Origin: Microcaldota archaeon
GTDB taxonomy: Archaea; Micrarchaeota; Micrarchaeia; Norongarragalinales; WALN01
Length of the DNA: 26,727 nucleotides
Reading direction: 5' to 3'
Assembly (NCBI GenBank): GCA_015522865.1
Contig: WALN01000035.1
Span: 1-26,727 of the forward strand
This document shows positions 21,311 through 26,727 of the stretch, in pieces; within the stretch, counting starts at the first letter, position 1, and each line of letters begins with the position of its first letter. The position numbers were made by a program, and so were the translations under genes. The notes beneath the pieces are model-generated. The model had not been told where the DNA came from. It saw only the letters and a list, made by a program, of their open reading frames with translations, and did no database searches.

Positions 21311-22888
21311 CTAAAGAGATTTAGCAAACGCCAGAAATAATGGTTCTGGGCGCTCTAAACGCGAATCGAATTCTGGATGGTATTGAACTCCAACAAAAAA
21401 TTTGTGCCCTTTCAGTTCTCCTACTTTCATTATTTCTTTTTGTGGGTCTCTGCCTGAAAATACCCAGCCCGCACTTTCAAAATCCCCTACGTAAATTGGG
21501 TTAATTTCATATCTGTGCCTGAATCTCTTCAAAATTATTTTCTCTTTATAAAGAGAGTACGCTAAAGTTCCTTTTTTTAGCAAAACTTCCTTTGCCCCTA
21601 ACCTCATAGTACCGCCTTTGTTCTTTATTCTTTTTTGCTCTGGCAGGAGGTCAATAACTGGATGTTTAGTTTGGGGGTTTATTTCCGCGCTATTTGCATC
21701 TTTCCATCCTAAAATATTCCTTGCGCTCTCTACAATCGCAAGCTGAAGCCCATAGCAAAGTCCCAAGAAAGGTTTGTTGCTTTCTCTTGCGTATTTAATT
21801 GAACCAATTATACCTTCAACGCCTCTTCCCCCGAACCCTCCTGGGACAATAACGCCATCGTATTTTTTCAGCGCGTCATAACCATTTTTCTCAAGCAACT
21901 CTGAATTAACTAAGTCCGCAACTATTTTCACCTGCGCATGAACCGAGGCGTGGAAAAGAGCTTCAAAAACGCTAATATATGTATCTTTCATCCTTGCATA
22001 TTTGCCAACAACTGCAACTCTCTTTATTTTTGTGAATGTTTTTGCTTTTGAAAGTAATTTTCTCCAGCTCTTTAAATCCCTCTCTTTCAATTTTAATCCT
22101 AATAATTTGCCCACCTCTTTATCCAGACCTTGTTTTTCAAGCAACATCGGCAGCTCGTAAACAGTCCAGACGTTCTGAGAATAAAAGACTCTGTTAGATG
22201 GAACATTTGAAAAAAGCGAAATTTTTTCTCTCTCCTCTTCACCAAGCACTTTCTCAGTTCTGGCCACGACAATTTCGGGCGCAATACCAGCTGAGAGCAG
22301 GCGCCTCACAGAATGCTGCAGCGGCTTTGTCTTCTGCTCGCCAGTTATAATAGTGGGCACCAATGCCAAGTGGATATTTATTAGATTATCCGACAGCTCA
22401 AATTTAAGCTGCCTAATTGCTTCCAAAACTGGCTCTGATTCTATGTCTCCAACAGTACCGCCGAGCTCAACAATTAGAACATCTGCTTTTGTTTTTTTCG
22501 CAGCTAGAAATACTCTTCTTTTAATTTCATTTGTTACATGCGGGATCATTTGAATCGTTTTTCCAAGAAAGGCTCCTCTCCGCTCTTTTCTAACAACTGC
22601 TTCATAAACACTTCCCATCATCATATTCTGCTCCTTAACTGCATACTCGTCTAGAAATCTCTCATAGTTGCCTATATCCAAGTCGCACTCAAAACCATCT
22701 CTTGTAACAAAACATTCTCCATGTTCAAAGGGGTTTAAGGTGCCTGCATCGACATTCAAATAGACATCGATTTTCATCATTGCGACATTTATGCCTCTGG
22801 ATTTAAGCAATTTGCCGAGAGAAGAAGCGAAAACGCCCTTTCCTAAAGAAGAGAGCACTCCGCCAGTTACGAAAATAAATTTAGGCAT
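21311..22888 (-). CDS. pyrG: CTP synthase
   Basis: 525 residues, full length. The synthetase domain starts KFIFVTGGVLSSLGKGVFASSLG, with NVDAGTLNPFEHGECFVTRDG and ELGGTVGDIES. The glutaminase domain has its nucleophile in FLGLCYGLQLA and His-Glu in QYHPEFDSR. It aminates UTP to CTP with glutamine and ATP, following on from the pyr genes. Some usually constant positions differ (for example MKIDVYLN where QKFDPYIN is usual), but the catalytic residues are in place. Confidence 0.95.
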   Translation of the reverse strand: MPKFIFVTGGVLSSLGKGVFASSLGKLLKSRGINVAMMKIDVYLNVDAGTLNPFEHGECFVTRDGFECDLDIGNYERFLDEYAVKEQNMMMGSVYEAVVRKERRGAFLGKTIQMIPHVTNEIKRRVFLAAKKTKADVLIVELGGTVGDIESEPVLEAIRQLKFELSDNLINIHLALVPTIITGEQKTKPLQHSVRRLLSAGIAPEIVVARTEKVLGEEEREKISLFSNVPSNRVFYSQNVWTVYELPMLLEKQGLDKEVGKLLGLKLKERDLKSWRKLLSKAKTFTKIKRVAVVGKYARMKDTYISVFEALFHASVHAQVKIVADLVNSELLEKNGYDALKKYDGVIVPGGFGGRGVEGIIGSIKYARESNKPFLGLCYGLQLAIVESARNILGWKDANSAEINPQTKHPVIDLLPEQKRIKNKGGTMRLGAKEVLLKKGTLAYSLYKEKIILKRFRHRYEINPIYVGDFESAGWVFSGRDPQKEIMKVGELKGHKFFVGVQYHPEFDSRLERPEPLFLAFAKSL

Positions 22889-22982
22889 ATAATTATTGAG
22901 ATGCAGAATTTAAAAATGTTTTTGAAGAAGCAGAAAAGGCAAATATTAAATAGAATGATTTGCACATTTTATTGGTGGTAGA

Positions 22983-23495
22983 TTGCCAGGAGAAGGGTTG
23001 AGAAGAATCAGAGAAAAATTAAGGCCTGTTTTCCAAGGGAGAAAAATTAGAAGAGAAGAGAGGATTAAAGAGCTGATAAAGAATCTGGGGCATGAGAAGG
23101 TAGGAGAAAAGGCGATGAGAAAACTTGTCAGGTATGGAAAGTACTCAATCACCCCTTTGGGCGAAATTTTGAGAAGTAAAAAAGAAACAGATATAAAAAA
23201 AGAGGCGGCAATAAGAGCGCTTAAAGAAATAGGAGGCAAGGAGGTATTTCCCCATTTAGGCAGAGTTTTAATAGAGGAGGGAGAAAAAGCGAGTATAAAA
23301 AAAGCAGCAGTAAGAGCGCTTGGAGAAATAGGAGATAAGGAGCCGTTTAAGGCAGGTATGTATATAAGTAATGCTTTGAATGATAAAAAGCGCGATGTAA
23401 GGGAGGAAGCAGATCGAGCGCTTAAAGAAATTGCATTAAAAGTCACGTACGGAAGATTGTATAAAAAAATCATCAAGAAAAAGACAAAAAACTAA
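22983..23495 (+). CDS. Small HEAT-like repeat protein
   Basis: 170 residues. After a basic N-terminus (RRIREKLRPVFQGRKIRREERI) come about three HEAT/PBS-lyase-like repeats: EKAMRKLVRYGKYSITPLGEIL, KKEAAIRALKEIGGKEVFPHLG, and KKAAVRALGEIGDKEPFK, plus REEADRALKEIA. Such proteins form curved helical scaffolds for binding. The start is a TTG at 22983, preceded by GGTGGT at about 5-8 bases; there is no better upstream start, and internal ATGs would cut repeats. The C-terminus is very basic (KKIIKKKTKN), so it could bind nucleic acid. Partner unknown. Confidence 0.75.
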   Translation: MPGEGLRRIREKLRPVFQGRKIRREERIKELIKNLGHEKVGEKAMRKLVRYGKYSITPLGEILRSKKETDIKKEAAIRALKEIGGKEVFPHLGRVLIEEGEKASIKKAAVRALGEIGDKEPFKAGMYISNALNDKKRDVREEADRALKEIALKVTYGRLYKKIIKKKTKN

Positions 23496-23640
23496 GTAGC
23501 TGGAAGCACTTCATTGAAGATGAAAGCACAGAGAGCGTTGGAAGGGAATTTGAAATAGAGTCTCTGGGATATTTCTATTAAGTGTCAGCAAGCTGTTTTC
23601 AAAGGTCTAAATTCTTAATAAGCTAAGTGCTAATTAAACT

Positions 23641-24126
23641 ATGAAATTTCTTGCGGACATCATGCTTAAAAAATTATGCAGATGGCTGAGGCTCTTAGGA
23701 ATTTCATGTATTTATGCAGGTGATTTCTCAGAGGATGATGACGAGATAATAAAGGAGGCAATGAGGAAAAATGCGGTTTTGCTAACAATGGATAAAAAAA
23801 TGTACAAAAAGGCAACGGATTATGTGAAGGCATTTTTAGTAACGAACGACGATCTGGATGGGCAGATTGCAGAAGTGCTAAAAAGATTCAAAATAAAAAT
23901 TTCAGAAGTGCCTGCAAAAACAATATGCCCTTTATGCAACGGGAAATTGGAAGAGGTAAAAAAAGACGAGCTGACAAAAAAAGAAAAAGAAAAAATTTTC
24001 CCGCATATTTTAGAAACACATGAAATTTTCTGGAGATGCAAAAAATGCGGGCAGATTTACTGGAAGGGAACGCACTGGAAAAACATGGAAAAAAGAATTG
24101 AAAAAATTAAGAAATTATTAAACTAA
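23641..24126 (+). CDS. Mut7-C RNase-domain protein with zinc ribbon
   Basis: 161 residues. The N-terminal half is the Mut7-C (PIN-like RNase) domain: KFLADIMLKKLCRWLRLLGI, DDDEIIKEAMRKNAVLLTMDKKMY supply the acidic residues. The C-terminal half is a zinc ribbon with CPLC and CKKCG, followed by YWKGTHWKNM, the family's usual end. Probably an RNase, inferred from the fold. The stop overlaps the convergent aEF-1beta stop by 9 bp. The 145 bp before it (23496-23640) hold no gene I can support, apart from an AT-rich stretch at about 23611-23625 that could be its promoter. Confidence 0.85.
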   Translation: MKFLADIMLKKLCRWLRLLGISCIYAGDFSEDDDEIIKEAMRKNAVLLTMDKKMYKKATDYVKAFLVTNDDLDGQIAEVLKRFKIKISEVPAKTICPLCNGKLEEVKKDELTKKEKEKIFPHILETHEIFWRCKKCGQIYWKGTHWKNMEKRIEKIKKLLN

Positions 24127-24363
24127 CCCAACCTCCTCAACCTGCACTTCTCCAACTCCATCAATTTTTTTCACTATCTCTTCGTAATCCTTTCCCTCAG
24201 AATCCTCACATATAAATGAGGCAATCAGAGCTTTAATCCCAAACGCAAGCTCTTCTTCTTTCACTGAGTTAAAACCATCAACTGATTTCAGATTCTCCTT
24301 CAATTTTTCCAGAGAGTAATTTTCTGCTGGGAATATTTTCAATACGGTCATTACTTTTCCCAT
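24118..24363 (-). CDS. Translation elongation factor aEF-1beta
   Basis: 81 residues, slightly shorter than the usual 88-90. It opens GKVMTVLKIFPAENYSLEKLKENL, has LAFGIKALIASFICEDSEGK (the GLKAL/L-type core) and ends VQVEEVGLV. It exchanges GDP for GTP on aEF-1alpha. On the minus strand GGTGA lies 5 bases before the ATG, just after the stop of the zinc-ribbon gene 9 bp upstream; the pair is a conserved archaeal operon. Confidence 0.93.
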   Translation of the reverse strand: MGKVMTVLKIFPAENYSLEKLKENLKSVDGFNSVKEEELAFGIKALIASFICEDSEGKDYEEIVKKIDGVGEVQVEEVGLV

Positions 24364-24372
24364 TATTTCACC

Positions 24373-24531
24373 TTATGGCCCAACCCATCCACAGTTTGGG
24401 CAAGTATATTCTATTGCTGCTTCCCTGCACTTCTTACACCTGATAATTGTCTCCTTCCCGCAATTTGGGCATAAAAATTCAGTATAGTCTGAAGTTTCAG
24501 CTCCGCAAGAAGTGCATACTTTCAGTTCCAT
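24373..24531 (-). CDS. Small zinc-ribbon protein linked to aEF-1beta
   Basis: 52 residues with eight Cys in four CxxC motifs: CTSC, CPNC, CKKC and CPNC, ending in GWVGP, enough for two zinc sites. This is the archaeal zinc-ribbon RNA-binding protein thought to act in translation and normally found before aEF-1beta. It starts MELKVCTSCGAETSDY at the ATG at 24531, with GGTGA about 8 bases upstream. Its promoter overlaps the divergent tRNA-Arg promoter. Confidence 0.92.
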   Translation of the reverse strand: MELKVCTSCGAETSDYTEFLCPNCGKETIIRCKKCREAAIEYTCPNCGWVGP

Positions 24532-24665
24532 TATTATTCACCTGTACTCAATTAAAAAAGTATAAGCTTAAAATATTTGTGTGTGGGCCTGTAGGCTAGC
24601 CTGGATAAACTGTTGGCTTGCGGAGCCGATGTCCCGGGTTCGAAACTCCCCCTTTCTTTCTTGTA

Positions 24666-24759
24666 AGAAAGAAAGCGGTAAGCTTCTGGAAAGAAAGAAC
24701 AGAAAGTGTAAGCTTCCCAAAAAGAAAGAATTTAGAAAGAAAGCGGTAAGCTTCTGGAA
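24666..24759 (+). repeat. Direct repeat 1 within the tRNA-Arg intron
   Basis: A 26-bp sequence (AGAAAGAAAGCGG followed by TAAGCTTCTGGAA) occurs identically at 24666-24691 and 24734-24759. A degraded third copy (AGAAAGTGTAAGCTTCC) lies between them, near 24701-24717. Confidence 0.85.
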
Positions 24760-24848
24760 GCAACTTCTTCACAAGAAGTTGCATCAAGAAGTGCTGGTGC
24801 AGCGCAACTTCTTAAAAAGAAGTTGCATCAAGAAGTTCTCTGGTGCAG
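24760..24848 (+). repeat. Direct repeat 2: two copies of a hairpin module in the tRNA-Arg intron
   Basis: Copies at 24760-24802 and 24804-24848. Each begins with a perfect 10-bp hairpin GCAACTTCTT/AAGAAGTTGC whose 3-base loop differs (CAC versus AAA), then CATCAAGAAGT and ends in CTGGTGCAG. The stems are identical while the loops differ. Confidence 0.85.
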
Positions 24849-25008
24849 CTCTCTTTCTAAGAGAGGTGCTTCTGGAAAGAAAGAACGAACTTCTTTCTTG
24901 GGACAGCTTAGCACTTCTTTCTTCTTAAGAAAGAAGGGCCAGAGAGAGAATCCCGGCAGGCCCGCTAAAAACAAAAAGGAATTTAATAATAGAAGGTGTA
25001 ATTGAAAC

Positions 25009-25776
25009 ATGGAAAGAAACAAACTGCTTGAGAAAGTTAAAGCTCAATTAAAAGAAAAACTTTCCTCAGCAGATATTGAGATAATGTTCGGCGTGAACTC
25101 AGTGGAAGAGACAGACAAGGCGAAAAATCTCATTTATCCGCTGCTGTTAGAATGGGTTAAAACATCCTTCCCCGAACTGAATATAAAAGATGAAGAAAAG
25201 GTCTGCAAGCTCGTGCTGCTTGGGGATAAAAAGGGATGGAAAAAGGAAGATGTTAAAAAAATAGTCGGTAAGGAAGTAGAGCGCATAATGAAAAAAGCAA
25301 AGAAGAGTTATGGAAGAGAAACCACCCCAGAAGAAAGCGAAGCAATGAAGGAAATAGCAAGTTCAGTTCTAAAACTGATTGAGGCAAGGAAAAATTTGGT
25401 AAAATTTGTTGAGGAAAAAACAAAGAAAAGAATGCCGAATGTGAGCGAGTTGATAGGACCAAATTTAGCTGCAAAGTTCTTAAGCATAGCTGGCGGGCTT
25501 GAAAAATTGGCGAGCATGCCCGGCTCAACTATACAGGTAATTGGAGCTGAAAAATCCTTATTTAAGCACCTTAAGAAAGGAACCAACCCACCAAAGCACG
25601 GTATTCTATTTCAAAGTAATTATGTAAGGGGAGCAAAAAAGAAAAAAAGAGGGAGAATTGCAAGGACTCTTGCTGCCAAAATCGCTATTGCGGCAAAAGT
25701 TGACTGCTACTCGAAAAAGGAAGTTGGGGAGAAACTCAAAAAAGAGCTTGAAAAAAGAATTGAAAAAATAAAATAA
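25009..25776 (+). CDS. Short Nop5/Nop56-like protein of the C/D-box RNP, lacking the N-terminal domain
   Basis: 255 residues; archaeal Nop5 is normally about 370-420. The part present corresponds to the coiled coil (NLIYPLLLEWVKTSFPEL onward) and the C-terminal Nop domain: SELIGPNLAAKFLSIAGGLEKLASMPGSTIQVIGAEKSLFKHLKKGTNPPKHGILFQ, with ARTLAAKIAIAAKVD. This domain binds L7Ae and the C/D guide RNA. The N-terminal domain that holds fibrillarin is missing, and the tRNA-Arg gene lies directly upstream, so it has not simply been missed. Ends in a Lys/Glu-rich helix. AATTTAATAAT upstream is a possible TATA box; GGTG lies 11 bases before the ATG. Confidence 0.85.
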   Translation: MERNKLLEKVKAQLKEKLSSADIEIMFGVNSVEETDKAKNLIYPLLLEWVKTSFPELNIKDEEKVCKLVLLGDKKGWKKEDVKKIVGKEVERIMKKAKKSYGRETTPEESEAMKEIASSVLKLIEARKNLVKFVEEKTKKRMPNVSELIGPNLAAKFLSIAGGLEKLASMPGSTIQVIGAEKSLFKHLKKGTNPPKHGILFQSNYVRGAKKKKRGRIARTLAAKIAIAAKVDCYSKKEVGEKLKKELEKRIEKIK

Positions 25777-25781
25777 TTCAC

Positions 25782-26651
25782 TTAAATAGAACTAAATATT
25801 TTTGGAAGGAAATCTATAAGGTCAGACGCCATTAGCGACTCTTTAAACTGCTTTGCTGCGAATTCTCCTGCTCTCCCGTTTATATAGGCCCCAAGCGCAG
25901 CTATTTTTACAAAGGGATATGTGTGCTCCCCTCTGAGTGGTGCGGTCCTGTTGCGTGCAAGCAAAGCTCCGCAAACTCCAGCAAGTACATCTCCTGTTCC
26001 CCCTACGCTCATGTAAGGAGAGCCTGTTTTATTGATCAAAACTTCCTTTCCATTAGAAACAATGTCCACTGCGCCTTTAAGTAAAATAGTAGTTCCAAGT
26101 GTGTTTGCAAGTGCTCTTACTTCATTTTTCCTCTTGCTTATATTTGCAGAAACCGGCTTTTTGTAGAGCACCTCAAATTCTTTGGAATGGGGGGTAATAA
26201 TGCAGTTATTTAAATAACCGACCTTTTTAAGTTCTGCTAAAGCGCGAATGGCATCAGCATCCACAACTACTGGAAGCGCCATTTTGTTAAAATCTTTTAA
26301 CAGAACCCTTATTGCTTCGTGCGTTTCTCTTTCTCTTCCCAACCCTCCTCCAATAACAATACTGTCCGCTCTTTCAGCAAACTTTAGTATAAGCGGAACA
26401 TGAGAAAGATTAAGAAATCTACCTTTAAGCTCGATTGAAATAATATCCGGTATGTGCGAAGCAATTAATGAAGCTCTTGAAGGAGCAGCAACAAAAGCTA
26501 AATCCGCTCCGCTCCTTAAAGCAGCGAGAGCGTTGAAAATAGGGGAGCCAGAATACATATAATTTCCGCCAATAACAAGCACGCTCCCAAACATTCCCTT
26601 ATGAGCGCCTCTCTTTCTCTTTGCAAAAAATTTTTTGAGAAATGTTTTCAT
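25782..26651 (-). CDS. ADP-dependent NAD(P)H-hydrate dehydratase
   Basis: 289 residues, ribokinase-like fold, corresponding to the C-terminal domain of bacterial Nnr/YjeF and to stand-alone CARKD. Motifs: HKGMFGSVLVIGG, YSGSPIFNALAALRSGADLAFV, VVVDADAIRAL, CIITPHSKEFEVL, TILLKGAVDIV, and SVGGTGDVLAGVCGALLARN with the catalytic Asp in GTGD. It repairs hydrated NADH and NADPH at the expense of ADP. The NAD(P)HX epimerase domain (YjeF_N), often fused, is not in this protein. Convergent with the Nop5-like gene, 5 bp apart. TTTTATTAATTT on the minus strand at about 26656-26667 is close to the ATG; the 76 bp beyond hold no gene. Confidence 0.92.
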   Translation of the reverse strand: MKTFLKKFFAKRKRGAHKGMFGSVLVIGGNYMYSGSPIFNALAALRSGADLAFVAAPSRASLIASHIPDIISIELKGRFLNLSHVPLILKFAERADSIVIGGGLGRERETHEAIRVLLKDFNKMALPVVVDADAIRALAELKKVGYLNNCIITPHSKEFEVLYKKPVSANISKRKNEVRALANTLGTTILLKGAVDIVSNGKEVLINKTGSPYMSVGGTGDVLAGVCGALLARNRTAPLRGEHTYPFVKIAALGAYINGRAGEFAAKQFKESLMASDLIDFLPKIFSSI

Positions 26652-26727
26652 GAAAAAATTAATAAAAGAGCATTAAAATGCTTTGTAGTTGGTTATTGGC
26701 ATACAATATTTAAATCAATTTACCAAA

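Larger units (their letters stand above)
24645..24950 (+). other. 306-nt hairpin-rich tRNA-Arg intron at position 59/60
   Basis: The splice point can slide by up to two bases with the same product. The central helix is weak (TTC of the T-loop with GAG or GAA near the 3' end), with A-rich bulges on both sides. The interior is almost entirely self-complementary: stems at 24652-24675, 24760-24783, 24804-24826, 24850-24866 and 24914-24936. It also carries two large direct repeats (listed separately). No LAGLIDADG-type endonuclease is encoded; the reading frames crossing it are low in complexity. Confidence 0.8.
24585..24964 (+). tRNA. tRNA-Arg (GCG), split by a 306-nt intron in the T-loop
   Basis: The acceptor stem GGGCCTG (24585-24591) pairs with CAGGCCC (24957-24963), discriminator G at 24964. 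The anticodon stem TTGGC/GCCGA holds the loop TTGCGGA, anticodon GCG. The T-stem CCGGG (24634-24638) pairs with CCCGG (24952-24956); joining 24644 to 24951 restores T-loop TTCGAAT and a 74-nt tRNA. The D-stem has one C-A mismatch, at pair 12-23. A TATA-like AAAGTATAA lies about 22-30 nt upstream. CCA is not encoded. Confidence 0.9.

Noticed and set aside
23496..23640. Small RNA or short gene between the HEAT-like and Mut7-C genes
   Set aside because: It contains AGATGAAAG, a weak box C look-alike, but no box D partner, no convincing stem and only frames of about a dozen codons.
24581..24928. Protein of 115 residues read through the tRNA-Arg gene, as a possible intron-encoded endonuclease
   Set aside because: It starts within the tRNA region, is low in complexity (Lys/Leu/Arg/Phe from AAGAA repeats) and has no LAGLIDADG or other nuclease motif.

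Overview
The window is a gene-dense stretch of an AT-rich archaeal genome. Archaeal marks are aEF-1beta next to its small zinc-ribbon partner, a Nop5-type C/D-box RNP protein, an aspartate carbamoyltransferase with a PyrI regulatory chain, TATA boxes 20-30 nt before many start codons (leaderless or very short leaders), and tRNA genes with introns and no encoded CCA. The mix of a nearly complete nucleotide-synthesis set with short or trimmed versions of other proteins fits a DPANN-type lineage such as the Diapherotrites/Micrarchaeota side, but that placement is inference only.

Region 1 (1-3231) holds three tandem paralogues on the minus strand. Each has a conserved N-terminal domain of about 80 residues followed by many 14-residue repeats (a G-Y-N/D-H start and an I-A-x-A-L core). 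The leftmost runs off the window. All three share an identical 41-bp promoter block. I do not recognise the family, and it is the best candidate here for an undescribed system. Region 2 (3237-7937) has a secreted or membrane-anchored transglutaminase-like protein, a TIM-barrel protein, a swivelling-domain protein and a catalytically degenerate carbamoyltransferase paralogue. Region 3 (7955-11182) has tRNA-Phe with a 45-nt T-loop intron directly followed by a CheY-like regulator, a candidate hairpin RNA, a rhomboid protease, tRNA-Cys, a half-length DUF1697 protein, ThiI and a small helical protein.

Region 4 (11222-22888) is a nucleotide-synthesis island. guaB and guaA (fused, two-domain) diverge from a shared promoter region. 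pyrD-pyrK-pyrC follow guaA on the plus strand and meet pyrB-pyrI-pyrE-pyrF from the minus strand, with pyrC and pyrF overlapping tail to tail. After a KaiC/RadA-like ATPase and a flavodoxin-like protein comes pyrG (CTP synthase). Together these cover carbamoyl phosphate to UMP and CTP, and IMP to GMP; carbamoyl-phosphate synthase is not in the window.

Region 5 (22983-26727) has a HEAT-like repeat protein, a Mut7-C RNase-like protein, aEF-1beta with its zinc-ribbon partner, tRNA-Arg with a 306-nt hairpin-rich intron in the T-loop, a shortened Nop5, and NAD(P)H-hydrate dehydratase. Both introns sit at tRNA position 59/60, and their sequences share an 11-nt word.
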